A stretch of DNA of 64,000 bases from NCBI RefSeq assembly GCF_023008405.1, contig NZ_CP095376.1, forward strand, positions 248,001 to 312,000. The letters run 5' to 3'. The notes below the pieces were generated by a model. It was not told the DNA's origin and ran no database searches. It was given only the letters and a program-made list of their open reading frames with translations. Source of the stretch: Amycolatopsis sp. FBCC-B4732. GTDB taxonomy: Bacteria > Actinomycetota > Actinomycetes > Mycobacteriales > Pseudonocardiaceae. Numbering within the stretch: position 1 is the first letter of the stretch; each line of letters begins with the position of its first letter. A program made the position numbers and the translations under genes. This document shows positions 25,201 through 33,871 of this stretch, piece by piece.

Positions 25201-26052
25201 TCAGAACAACGTCGCCGGCTCGATCGGTTCCGGCTCCGGAAGCGCCTCGAGATCCGGCACCAGCGCCCGTACGTCGTCGTGGAAGCGGCGGGCCAGTGCC
25301 GGGGCCTCGTCGTTGTCCGGGGTGTGCACGAAGACCGTCGGTGTCCGGTCCTCGCGCAGCCAGCCGGCGACCACCTCGGTCCACGGCTGCCAGCCCGCGA
25401 CCGTCTCCTCCACCGAGTCCCGGCCCAGGTAGCGGACCACCGGCTGGTCGGTCAGGGCCCGCGTTCGCCGCGGTAGCCGCGGTTTCTTGCCCCACGCCTC
25501 CTGCTCGGCCTCGCTGATCGGCGGGCTCGCGAAGAAGACGGTGGTGTCGAACGGCACCCACTCGGCCTCCGCGCCGGCGAGCGTCCCCTCCAGCAGCGAC
25601 GTCGAGCGCGGGTCGGTGAAGAACTCGGGGTGGCGCACCTCCACCGCGCGCCGGAGATTGGCGGGGAGGCGGCGCAGGAAACGGGCGAGGGCGTCGACGT
25701 CCGCGGGGCCGAACGAGCCGGGCAGCTGGGTCCACAGGACCGCCCGCTCACCCAGGGGTTCGATCGCGTCCAGGAACGCCCGCATCTCGGTCTCGACCCC
25801 GGTGAACCGGCGCTCGTGCGTGACGACCTTGGGCACCTTGACCACGAACCGGAAGCCGGGGCCGGTCTGCTCCGCCCACGTCTCGACGGTGCCGCGGGCC
25901 GGCGTCGCGTAGAACGTCGTGTTGCCTTCGACCGCGGTGCACCAGCCGGCGTAGGCGCGCAGGCGCTCCTTGGCCGGCAGCGACGGCGCCAGGAACCGCC
26001 CCGGCCACGCCTTGTGCGTCCACATCGCGCAGCCGACGTGCAGACGTGCCAC
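25201..26052 (-). CDS. DUF72 (YecE-like) family protein
   Basis: A 283-aa TIM-barrel-type DUF72 protein: HVGCAMWTHKAWPGRF, YAGWCTAVEGNTTFYATP, FRFVVKVPKVVTHERR, LWTQLPGSFGPADVDAL, AVEVRHPEFF and VFVHTPDNDEAPALARR are the standard blocks. The family is widespread with no settled activity (a link to nucleic-acid or DNA-processing chemistry has been suggested). GTG 26052 follows GGAGCTGACGCGG. Upstream on the same strand lies the truncated SRPBCC gene, 58 nt away. Confidence 0.88.
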   Translation of the reverse strand: MARLHVGCAMWTHKAWPGRFLAPSLPAKERLRAYAGWCTAVEGNTTFYATPARGTVETWAEQTGPGFRFVVKVPKVVTHERRFTGVETEMRAFLDAIEPLGERAVLWTQLPGSFGPADVDALARFLRRLPANLRRAVEVRHPEFFTDPRSTSLLEGTLAGAEAEWVPFDTTVFFASPPISEAEQEAWGKKPRLPRRTRALTDQPVVRYLGRDSVEETVAGWQPWTEVVAGWLREDRTPTVFVHTPDNDEAPALARRFHDDVRALVPDLEALPEPEPIEPATLF

Positions 26053-26110
26053 CCGCGTCAGCTCCCGTCGAAGACCCCTTGCCGTGGTCGGATGGTACCG
26101 CCCCGGCGCG

Positions 26111-26376
26111 TCAGCGAGTCCGTGCTCCCCGCTTCTCCGCGGTGCAGCGGGCCGGCTTCACGGCCGTGACCGTCGACTCGACGTGCATGTTCTGCGGCGA
26201 CCAGGAAAACACCGGGCCCGGCCGCAGCGGTCCCGATGTTCCCTTGTGGGCGGGGGTGATTTCCGGGATCCAGCGCTGCCAGCGGTCGATATCCGTGTGC
26301 AGGCGCCGGATTTCCGCCGGCGGCGCCTTGATGAGCACGCTCGCCCGGCTGATCACCGGCGCGATTTCGCTCAGAA
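26111..26376 (-). pseudogene. Truncated SRPBCC (START/polyketide-cyclase-like) gene
   Basis: An 88-codon frame reads SEIAPVISRASVLIKAPPAE, then LHTDIDRWQRWIPEITPAHK and GPVFSWSPQNMHVESTVTAV, the N-terminal half of an SRPBCC protein (usual length about 145 aa). It stops after an unrelated Arg-rich tail (GARTR) near 26111. The normal start codon is also missing: where homologues have ATGAGC, CTGAGC overlaps the stop of the upstream cyclase-family gene. 3' truncation and start loss point to a pseudogene once coupled to that gene. Confidence 0.6.
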
Positions 26377-27252
26377 GATGGCCAGCGGGTTCACCGGCAG
26401 CCCGGTGGTGCCAAGGATGCGCGGAACCGCGGCCACGAAAAGGAATGTGCAACGGCCCTGCTCCCGGCAGACCGCCGCGAGTTCCTCGCCGCGGGCGCCG
26501 TCGATCAGCACCAACCCGAGGCGGGCGAGGCCCAGCCGGTGCAGGGCGCCGGGGAAGTCGTCCTGCACCGGCGGCGACGCGTCGCCGATGTCCCCGGCGT
26601 AGACGGCGATCCCGTGGTCGTGCATCCACCGGACGGCCCCGGAAGTCATTCCCGGCAGCGCCCGGCCGTGGTCGGGGACCCGGTCCCAGCCCGCGCGCAC
26701 GACGAGCGCGTCACCCGGCTCCACCACGACGTCCGCCCGCGCCGCCGCCGCGTCCAGGTCGTCGGCCGTGACCGCGTGGCCGTCGGGCAGCTTGCCGTCC
26801 GGGGCCAGGTCGAGCAGCACGCCGCGGGTCACGATCCCGTCGGCGAACACGTCCGCCGCGCAGTGGGTCACGCCCGCGGGCCCGGAGCTCTCCGCCTGCG
26901 CGATCCCGGGGTAGACCTGCCCGTCCACGACCATGTGCGACAACGCATCCAGGTGCGTCACCTCGGGGTGGTGCGTCGTGACCAGCATCAGCTCGGCCAT
27001 CGCCAGCGGCGGCGAGCCGGTGAACGACATGATGGTCTGCACGCCGGTGGTGTCCGCCCGCAGCGCGGCCATCGGCCCGCCCATCAGCGGTGCGGTCGGG
27101 GTCTTGCGCGCCAGCGACACCGTCAATCCCTTGCGCGCCTGGGCAACGCCGCGCGCGCGGGCCTCGGCGGTGATCAGGTTGACGGTGCCGAGCTGATCGG
27201 TGGCACCCCAGCGTCCCCAGTTGCTGGGGAACTCTTCGGGGTTCTGAACCAT
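26371..27252 (-). CDS. Cyclase/kynurenine formamidase-like family enzyme
   Basis: A 293-aa metal-dependent hydrolase of the cyclase (PF04199) family. The signature HHPEVTHLDALSH provides the zinc ligands; MSFTGSPPLAMAELM, TRGVLLDLAPD and VVEPGDALVVRAGW are family blocks. Members hydrolyse N-formylkynurenine, isatin or lactones; the long N-terminal WGRWGATDQLGTVNLIT type is usual for uncharacterised actinobacterial members. ATG 27252 follows GAAGGAAG. It was probably followed by a coupled SRPBCC gene, now truncated. Substrate unknown. Confidence 0.85.
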   Translation of the reverse strand: MVQNPEEFPSNWGRWGATDQLGTVNLITAEARARGVAQARKGLTVSLARKTPTAPLMGGPMAALRADTTGVQTIMSFTGSPPLAMAELMLVTTHHPEVTHLDALSHMVVDGQVYPGIAQAESSGPAGVTHCAADVFADGIVTRGVLLDLAPDGKLPDGHAVTADDLDAAAARADVVVEPGDALVVRAGWDRVPDHGRALPGMTSGAVRWMHDHGIAVYAGDIGDASPPVQDDFPGALHRLGLARLGLVLIDGARGEELAAVCREQGRCTFLFVAAVPRILGTTGLPVNPLAIF

Positions 27253-27373
27253 GACTGCTTCCTTCGCTCGGGAACAACGCCAAGATCGTCACCGAGCGGG
27301 CCCGCGGCCACCAGCCCAGCCGCTGCCCGTTCGGTGCCCACTCCGGTCGGCGGCGATGGATACAGTCGGGTGC

Positions 27374-29341
27374 ATGACATCACTCGGCCGGACCGTGCGG
27401 GAGCTGCAGCGGCGGGCTTTCACGGGGCGGGACGAGGAGGTCGCCCTGTTCCGCGACGCGCTGGGCGCGCCCGGCGTGCTCTTCGTGCACGGGGTCGGCG
27501 GGGTGGGCAAGAGCGCGTTGCTCGACGTCTTCGCCGACGTGGCGGCCGAGAAGGGCTTCGAGCCGGTCCGGGTCGACGCCCGGCACCTGGCCCTCGGCCG
27601 GGCAGCCCTGCCCGCCCCGGCCGGCGACGTGCTGCTGATCGACACGTACGAACTGCTGGAGCCGGTCGACGACTGGGTCCGCGAGCAGTACCTGCCGTCC
27701 CTCCCGGCGTCCTGCCTGGTGGTGATCGCCGGGCGGCGCTCTCCGGGGCCGCGGTGGCGCGCGGACCCGGCCTGGCGGACGCTGACGAGGGTCGTCGCGC
27801 TCGGCAACCTCTCGGCCGAGGAGGGAAGCGCGTACCTGACCACCCAGGACGTTCCCGGCGAGACGCACGACCGGTTGCTGAAGATCAGCCGCGGCCACCC
27901 GCTCACCCTGTCGCTGATGGTGGACGCCGTACGCCGCGGTGCCGCGCCGCGGACGCTGTCGGACCTGCCCGACGTCGTGGGCCCGTTGCTGGCGCAGATG
28001 CTCGACGAGGTGCCGAGCGCCCGGCACCGCACGGCGCTGGAAGTGTGCGCGCTACTGCTCGTCACGACCGAGGACCTGCTGCGCTCGATGGTCGGCGGTG
28101 ACGCCGGCGAGTTGTTCGCCTGGCTGCGCACGCAGGCGTTCGTCGACGAGTCCCCGTACGGGCTCTACCCCCACGACGTGGTCCGCGACGCCATCACCGC
28201 GGACCTGCGCTGGCGCGATCCCAGCCGCTACGCCGACCTGTACCGCCGGAAGCTCGCCGTGTTCCACGACCAGGTCCGGGCGACGGCGGACGAGCGGGAG
28301 CGGCTGGACCTGGTCGTGCTGACCGTCGTGCTGAACGGTGCCCGTTCCCCGTTCGCGGCGCTGGCGTCGCTGCCGCCGACGATGGGGGCGCACGCCGACG
28401 GGCTGCGCGACGGCGACCGGTCGCCGATCGTCGCCATGACCGCCGAGTGGCAGGGGAGCGCGCAAGCCGAGCTGGTGGCGCATTGGCTGCGGCGCCGGCC
28501 CGGGGACTTCCGGGTCTTCCGCACCGAGACCGGCGAGCCGCGCGGTTACGGCGCCTGCCTGGACCTGACCGAGGCCGACCTCGGCGTCGACCCGGGTACC
28601 GACGCGATGTGGGGCTACGCCGCGAAGTTCGGGCCGCCACGCGCCGGGGAACGGGTCCGCGCCTGGCGGTTCTTCCTCGACCGCGACCACGGACAGCGCC
28701 CGTCCCCGTCGCTGACGCTGTTCGTCGCGTGGCAGATGCTGGACATCCTCCTGGTCGGCGCCGGCACGGCGTGGAGCTTCGTCGGCGCGTTCGGCGACGG
28801 GGAACTGTGGGCACCCGCGATGGAATCCCTCGACTTCTGGGCGGCCACCGAAGCCGGTTACGAAGTCGGCGGCGCGCGGTTCCCGGTGTTCGCGCACGAC
28901 TGGCGCCGGACCGGCATCACGACGTACACGGACCTGCTGCACACCCGCCGGCTGGGCGCGCCGGCGCGCCCAGCCGGGCAGGACCTCGACGAGCCGGTGC
29001 TGTCCGAGCCGGAGTTCACCGACGCCGTCCGCTCCGCCCTGCGCACCCTGCACACGCCGGAACTCCTGCGCTCGAACCCGCTGCTGCGGTCACGGCTGGT
29101 CCGGCAGCACGAACGAGCCGGCCGCACCCCGGCCGAGATCCTGCGGGACGTGCTCGACGAAACGGCCGCCACGCTGAAGCCGGATCTCGGCGTGCTGATC
29201 GAGCGCACGTTCCTGCGCCCGATCGGCGTCCAGGAGCGCGTGGCGAACTCCCTGCACCTGTCGTTCAACACCTACCGGCGGCACCGCGACAAGGCGGTCG
29301 CGCAGCTGACCGAACTGCTGTGGGCCCGCGAAACCGGCTGA
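27374..29341 (+). CDS. STAND-like P-loop ATPase with large C-terminal region
   Basis: A 655-aa protein. After the short leader (RELQRRAFTGRDEEVALFR) comes an AAA/STAND NTPase: Walker A FVHGVGGVGKSALLD near residue 38, Walker B VLLIDTYELLE near 90, a sensor-like ISRGHPLTLSLMVDAV near 180, and a winged-helix stretch near 215-275. Residues about 350-520 are unassigned, with a GNAT-like pattern (DFRVFRTETGEPRGYGACLDL). The last 90 residues (GVLIERTFLRPIGVQERVAN, SFNTYRRHRDKAVAQL) look like a DNA-binding or oligomerisation tail. ATG 27374 is used; ATG 27356 is a possible longer start. Such proteins act as signal-triggered switches; trigger and output are unknown. Confidence 0.75.
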   Translation: MTSLGRTVRELQRRAFTGRDEEVALFRDALGAPGVLFVHGVGGVGKSALLDVFADVAAEKGFEPVRVDARHLALGRAALPAPAGDVLLIDTYELLEPVDDWVREQYLPSLPASCLVVIAGRRSPGPRWRADPAWRTLTRVVALGNLSAEEGSAYLTTQDVPGETHDRLLKISRGHPLTLSLMVDAVRRGAAPRTLSDLPDVVGPLLAQMLDEVPSARHRTALEVCALLLVTTEDLLRSMVGGDAGELFAWLRTQAFVDESPYGLYPHDVVRDAITADLRWRDPSRYADLYRRKLAVFHDQVRATADERERLDLVVLTVVLNGARSPFAALASLPPTMGAHADGLRDGDRSPIVAMTAEWQGSAQAELVAHWLRRRPGDFRVFRTETGEPRGYGACLDLTEADLGVDPGTDAMWGYAAKFGPPRAGERVRAWRFFLDRDHGQRPSPSLTLFVAWQMLDILLVGAGTAWSFVGAFGDGELWAPAMESLDFWAATEAGYEVGGARFPVFAHDWRRTGITTYTDLLHTRRLGAPARPAGQDLDEPVLSEPEFTDAVRSALRTLHTPELLRSNPLLRSRLVRQHERAGRTPAEILRDVLDETAATLKPDLGVLIERTFLRPIGVQERVANSLHLSFNTYRRHRDKAVAQLTELLWARETG

Positions 29342-30202
29342 TCAAGCCGGCAGCCAGTCGGCGAGGGCCGGGTGGCGGCGGAGGGCGACGAAGACCGCCT
29401 TCTCGTCCGCGGAGCGGGCCGGGTCGAAGAGGACCTCCGCGCCGCCGGGCCCGACAGCCAGTTCGGTCTCGCGGCTGCGGCGGGTCGCCCAGCGGCGGAC
29501 GCCGGCCGGGTCGGTGTAGGACACCGTCACCGTCGAGCCGACGATCCGGGTGCCCGACTCGTCGCCCGCGAGGCGGAGCTTGACGTCGACCACGGCCGCG
29601 GGCACCCGGCAGCCGTGGGCCAGCAACCGGTCGCGGGTCGCGGCCAGCCGGGTCTGCCGGCGGCCGTCCGCCACGGCCCATCCCAGCGTGAGCAGCGTCA
29701 GCCCGAGCAGCAGCGCGGGCGCCCACCAGTCGGCGTAGTAGCACACCCACGCCCAGAACCCCCAGGGTTCGTCGTGGTGGAAGACCGGATCGACCGCGGT
29801 GCCGACGGCGAGCGGCGGAAGCCAGTCCCGGGCCGAAACCGCAACGCCCACAGTGCTTCCGCCCAGTGCCAGGACCGCCGGGAACACCGGCCCCGACGGG
29901 CGTGCCCGGTAGCGCCGCGCGGCGGCACCGGCCAGCGTCGCCGCGAGGAGGCAGCCGAGCAGGCCGAAGGTGCCCCACATGACGACGTAAGGCGGGTCTC
30001 CGTCCCCGCGGTCGTCGAAGACGCTGTCGATCGCCGTCGTCCGGAACTGCTCGAGGATCCCGCCGAAGCCCAGCCCGGCCAGGACACCCAGGGCCGGCGT
30101 GGTCACCGACGCCACCGCGATCCCGGCGAGCAGCCAAGGGTTCTCGTGCCACCGCTCAAGACGCTCTCGCCGGGCCCGCGCCGGATCCACCGTGTTCACC
30201 AC
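29342..30202 (-). CDS. DUF3592-like membrane protein
   Basis: A 286-aa membrane protein with four probable transmembrane segments (LLAGIAVASVTTPALGVLAG; VVMWGTFGLLGCLLAATLAG; VFPAVLALGGSTVGVAVS; WWAPALLLGLTLLTLGW), then a soluble beta domain (VDVKLRLAGDES; VSYTDPAGVRRWATRR; VGPGGAEVLFDP) as in DUF3592 proteins. The start is GTG 30202 or 30199, both behind GGAGG. It ends at the stop of the convergent ATPase gene. Function unknown. Confidence 0.72.
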   Translation of the reverse strand: MVNTVDPARARRERLERWHENPWLLAGIAVASVTTPALGVLAGLGFGGILEQFRTTAIDSVFDDRGDGDPPYVVMWGTFGLLGCLLAATLAGAAARRYRARPSGPVFPAVLALGGSTVGVAVSARDWLPPLAVGTAVDPVFHHDEPWGFWAWVCYYADWWAPALLLGLTLLTLGWAVADGRRQTRLAATRDRLLAHGCRVPAAVVDVKLRLAGDESGTRIVGSTVTVSYTDPAGVRRWATRRSRETELAVGPGGAEVLFDPARSADEKAVFVALRRHPALADWLPA

Positions 30203-30318
30203 GCCCACCTCCGTTCGGCGGGGCCCAGCCTCCCCCGGGCCGGGCGCTACCGAACCCGGGTTTCGGGCACGCGGCGACGCGGGTGCCGGGGTGCGGCACC
30301 CGCGTCGCAGGGTGAAGG

Positions 30319-33300
30319 TCAGGAGACCTGGGCGACCTCCGTGTCCGTCAGCGCCTTGCCGACCACGCGGACGTCGTCGACCGCGCCGGGCCAGAAGTCG
30401 ACGTTGCGGCCGTCGTACTTGGCCCGGCCGACCGTGAACGCGCCGGTGCTGACCAACGCCGGTCCGGCCGGGGCGGTCGCGACCTTCACGCCGTCCACGT
30501 AGAGCCGGATCTCGGTGCCGGCCCGGACGCCCGTCAGCTCGTACCAGCGGCCGGTCTCCGGCACGACCTCGTACCGGGCCCGGTTGCCGCCGGGCGTGCT
30601 GAACGCGAACGCGCCCTGCCCGTACTGCAGGTAGAACGGGCTTTCCCGGTCCCGGCCGTCCTGGCTCACCGCGGTCGCGTAGTTGCCGGGCAGCTGGTCG
30701 AGCCGCACCTTCGCGGACACGGTGTAGTCGCCGGTCGTGTCGACGACCGGGCCGTAGGTGTCGGCCGAGCCGCCGCTGAACTGCAGCGCGCCGTCCTTGA
30801 AGGCCGCCCCGGTCGGGGTGAGCGTCAGCGGGTTCTTGCCACCGCTCGAGTCCTTCGCGGTCGTTCCGCCTCGCTCGTCGAGGTTCCACGAGCCCTTCCC
30901 CGCGTACGGGTAGGGCTTGCCGGCGCCGGCACCGGCTTCGATCACCCGCCGGTTGATCTCGCGGACCGGACCCGGGTCGACCTTGATGCGTTTGCGGTCG
31001 TAGGTCCAGAGCCCGTTGAGCTCGCCTTCCAGGTCGGTGACCTGCGTGTACACCGACGCCGACAGCTCGGCCCGAGCCTGCCCGAGGTAGAACGTGCGGG
31101 TGTTGTCGACGTACTTCGCCGTCAGCGCCGCCTTGTCCGCCACCCCGCTGTAGATCGCGATCGGCGCACCGGGCCACTGGTGACCCGGCGTGCGCAGCGT
31201 GAAGCCGCCGTGCTCACCGTCCATCGCGACGCGCTTGCCGTCCGAGGCCGCCGGGTCGGTGTTGTTGTAGTCGTGGTGGTCGATGACGTCGCCCGCGCCC
31301 GAGTCACCCTTCGAGGCACAGCAGTTCACCCCGCTGTGGGCGTTGACGATCCGGCTCGGGTCGGTGGCCTTGACCTGGTCGGTGATCCGGCCGGTCGCGG
31401 TCTTGTCCCACTCGCCCCAGCCCTCGTTGAACACGATCCAGGCGTAGACCGACGGGGAGTTCTGCAGCTGGTGCATCTCCTCCAGGCCCTGGCTGAGCCA
31501 CGCCTGCTGCGCCGCCGGGTTGGTGCCGTCCTCGACGGACACGAAGTCCTGCCACACCAGCAGTCCGAGCTGGTCCGCGTGGTAGTACCAGCGGGCGGGC
31601 TCGACCTTGATGTGCTTGCGGACGGCGTTGAAACCGAGGTCCTTCTGCGCCTTCAGGTCGAAGACGAGGGCCTCGTCGCTCGGCGCGGTGTTCAGGCCGT
31701 CCGGGTAGAAGCCCTGGTCCAGCTGCATCAGGTTGAAGATCGGCTTGCCGTTGAGCGTCAGCTTGGGCGTGCCGTTGACGTTCGTGATGCCGGTGGACCG
31801 CATGCCGAAGTAGCTCTTGACCCTGTCGCCCCCCAGCTTGACCTCCAGCTGGTACAGGTACGGGTCGTCCGGCGTCCACAGGTGCGGGTTCGGCACCGGA
31901 ATCTTCAGGTTCGCGTTCGCCGGCCCGGTGACCGCGGCGACCTGCCGGCCACGAGCGTCCTTGGCGACCGCCGTGACGGTGGCGTTGCCCGCGGACTTGA
32001 CGGTGAGCGCCAGCGAGTTCGTCGTGAGGTCGGGCGTCGTCTTGATCTCGTCGATGCCCTTGTCCGCCACCGGTTCCAGCCACACCGTCTGCCAGATGCC
32101 CGACGACGGCGTGTAGAAGATGCCGCCGGGGTTGGCGGACTGCTTGCCCTTGGGCTGGTACGGGCCGGTCGTGTCGGTGACGGCGACGACGATCTCCTGC
32201 TCGTCACCGCGCTTGAGCGCGTCGGTGATGTCGGCGCTGAACGCCGTGTACCCGCCGGTGTGCTCGGCGACGACCTTGCCGTTCACCCAGACCTTGGCCT
32301 GGTAGTCGACCGCGCCGAAGTTGAGCTTGAGGCGCTGCCCGCCGCCGATCTTCCAGTCGCGCGGGACGCTGACCGTGCGGCGGTAGAACATGTGGTCTTC
32401 GTGCCGTTCGAGCCCGGAGAGCTGCGACTCGATCGGGAAGGGCACGATCACCTTCTCGGGCAGCTTCTTGCCGAACGCCGGCTGCTGGGCCTCTGTGGCG
32501 GCCGAGAACTCCCACGGGCCGTTGAGGTTGACCCACTTGTCGCGTTCGAGCTGCGGCCGCGGGTACTCCGGCAACGGGTGGCGCGTGTCGACGTGCTCGC
32601 CCCACGGCGTCTTGAGCCGTTCGGCCGACGCGTTCGCGACGATGCGCGCGGCTTTGCCGATCTTCGTGCCGTCCACCGCGAGCGCGCCCGCGCCGTCGTA
32701 GTAGAGGGTGACCCGCTGGCCCTTCAGGACCGCCTCGGCCAGCCGGATGGTGACCCGGCTGCGGCTCGCGGTGAGGGACGAGACCGGCATCGGCGTCGCG
32801 TCGACCTCGATCCGCAGGTGGTCCGCCAGGTCGCCGGTCCCCGAGACGCGGCCGTCGAAGTCGGCCGTGAGCGTGCGGCCGTCCTGGGAGACGTCCGCGG
32901 TGCGCGGCACGGCCCGGAAGCCGGCCGGCGGCGTGAACGCCGAGAGCGGCACGATCTGCTTCGCGATGGCCGCGCTGGACCAGCGCAGGAACATGTTCGC
33001 GCCGCCGGTGTCCTGGAACATCTCCAGCTTGAAGTCGTGCTGCGTGCCGGCGGCCAGCGTGACCGGAGCGCTGGTCTGCTCCTTGTCCCAGTCGCCGACC
33101 CAGTGGTCGATCACCGGCGCGCCGTCGATGAACAGCCGGAACCCGTTGTCACCGATCGCGTAGAAGGTGTAGTCCCCGGTCTGCGGCACGGCGAGCTGCC
33201 CGCTCCACCGGGCGGTCGTGTTCTCGGTGCGCCCGGTGACCAGCCCGAAGACCGAGGTCAGGTCCGGGTGGTCGACCTCCCCGTCGAGCGCGGTGCCGGC

Positions 33301-33453
33301 CAGGTTCGCGAAGTCGTGCGCACCCGGCGCCGACATCGTGAAGTACTCGGCCTTCAGGCCGTGCACGGCCTCGGCGGCACTCGCGGGCGGCGTTCCCGAC
33401 GCCACGCCCAGCGCCACCAGCAGGGCCAGGAGGACAGAAGCGGCTCTTCTCAT
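30319..33453 (-). CDS. Secreted multi-domain GH2-family glycoside hydrolase (PA14-GH2-LamG)
   Basis: The 1,044-aa precursor has a signal peptide (residues 1-27), a PA14 domain (about 30-150: GLKAEYFTMSAPGAH; GDNGFRLFIDGAPV), a GH2 sugar-binding domain (MFYRRTVSVPRDW; AKVWVNGKVVAEHTGGYTAF), an immunoglobulin-like domain, a GH2 TIM barrel (RSTGITNVNGTPKLTLNG; FNAVRKHIKVEPARWYYHAD; acid FNEGWGEWD; nucleophile MDGEHGGF) and a C-terminal LamG/concanavalin domain (about 880-1044). Specificity could be beta-galactosidase, glucuronidase or mannosidase-like; sequence alone does not decide. A perfect palindromic operator lies 18 nt upstream of ATG 33453. Confidence 0.85.
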   Translation of the reverse strand: MRRAASVLLALLVALGVASGTPPASAAEAVHGLKAEYFTMSAPGAHDFANLAGTALDGEVDHPDLTSVFGLVTGRTENTTARWSGQLAVPQTGDYTFYAIGDNGFRLFIDGAPVIDHWVGDWDKEQTSAPVTLAAGTQHDFKLEMFQDTGGANMFLRWSSAAIAKQIVPLSAFTPPAGFRAVPRTADVSQDGRTLTADFDGRVSGTGDLADHLRIEVDATPMPVSSLTASRSRVTIRLAEAVLKGQRVTLYYDGAGALAVDGTKIGKAARIVANASAERLKTPWGEHVDTRHPLPEYPRPQLERDKWVNLNGPWEFSAATEAQQPAFGKKLPEKVIVPFPIESQLSGLERHEDHMFYRRTVSVPRDWKIGGGQRLKLNFGAVDYQAKVWVNGKVVAEHTGGYTAFSADITDALKRGDEQEIVVAVTDTTGPYQPKGKQSANPGGIFYTPSSGIWQTVWLEPVADKGIDEIKTTPDLTTNSLALTVKSAGNATVTAVAKDARGRQVAAVTGPANANLKIPVPNPHLWTPDDPYLYQLEVKLGGDRVKSYFGMRSTGITNVNGTPKLTLNGKPIFNLMQLDQGFYPDGLNTAPSDEALVFDLKAQKDLGFNAVRKHIKVEPARWYYHADQLGLLVWQDFVSVEDGTNPAAQQAWLSQGLEEMHQLQNSPSVYAWIVFNEGWGEWDKTATGRITDQVKATDPSRIVNAHSGVNCCASKGDSGAGDVIDHHDYNNTDPAASDGKRVAMDGEHGGFTLRTPGHQWPGAPIAIYSGVADKAALTAKYVDNTRTFYLGQARAELSASVYTQVTDLEGELNGLWTYDRKRIKVDPGPVREINRRVIEAGAGAGKPYPYAGKGSWNLDERGGTTAKDSSGGKNPLTLTPTGAAFKDGALQFSGGSADTYGPVVDTTGDYTVSAKVRLDQLPGNYATAVSQDGRDRESPFYLQYGQGAFAFSTPGGNRARYEVVPETGRWYELTGVRAGTEIRLYVDGVKVATAPAGPALVSTGAFTVGRAKYDGRNVDFWPGAVDDVRVVGKALTDTEVAQVS

Positions 33454-33470
33454 CGGCGGGGACCCTTCAC

Positions 33471-33488
33471 TTTTACAACGTTGTAAAA
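33471..33488. promoter_or_regulatory. LacI-family operator TTTTACAACGTTGTAAAA
   Basis: An 18-bp perfect palindrome with the central CG of LacI/GalR operators, located 18-35 nt upstream of the GH2 start codon, probably over or just after the transcription start. No LacI gene is nearby, so the regulator must act from elsewhere. It differs from the CebR-type site at 8500, implying a second sugar signal. Confidence 0.75.
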
Positions 33489-33547
33489 CGCTCCTGGTGA
33501 GATCCAATCAGATAAATCGGACTCCTGTCCAGGCCGTCTCCCGGGGC

Positions 33548-33780
33548 GGCCGCTCGTCTGATCACGGGTGGTGGGCCGGTTGGCACCGAGCAGGCTTGAC
33601 GGCGGTGGGCGCGGGGGTGCGCGGTGGAGTGGCTGCCGGTGGCCGCTCGTCTGATCGCGGGCGGTGGGCCGGCCGGCACCGAGCAGTCCTGACGGCGGCG
33701 GCTGCCGGTGGGGGCGAAGGGGAGCGCGGGGTGCGCCGTGGAGCGGCCACCGCCCTCAAGCCGGTGGCCGCTCGCTGAAC
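33548..33780. repeat. Imperfect 93/125-bp direct repeats in a non-coding gap
   Basis: The motif GGCCGCTCGTCTGAT followed by GGTGGGCCGG...GGCACCGAGCAG occurs at 33548 and 33641, and its head recurs as GGCCGCTCGCTGA at 33766. Spacings are 93 and 125 bp. Remaining sequence is GC-rich, without gene structure. It fills most of the 418-nt gap between the GH2 and phosphatase genes. Confidence 0.6.
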
Positions 33781-33871
33781 TCCCCGCGAACCCTTCACCT
33801 TTTACCGTTGTCCTCCCCGGCGAACGCGGGAACCATTCACGTTCGTCCCGGCACTCGGCGGAGGGAGCGAC

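Noticed and set aside
27374..31000. Natural-product biosynthetic cluster (because of cyclase, SRPBCC and LLM genes)
   Set aside because: No PKS, NRPS, terpene or RiPP core genes occur anywhere in the window.
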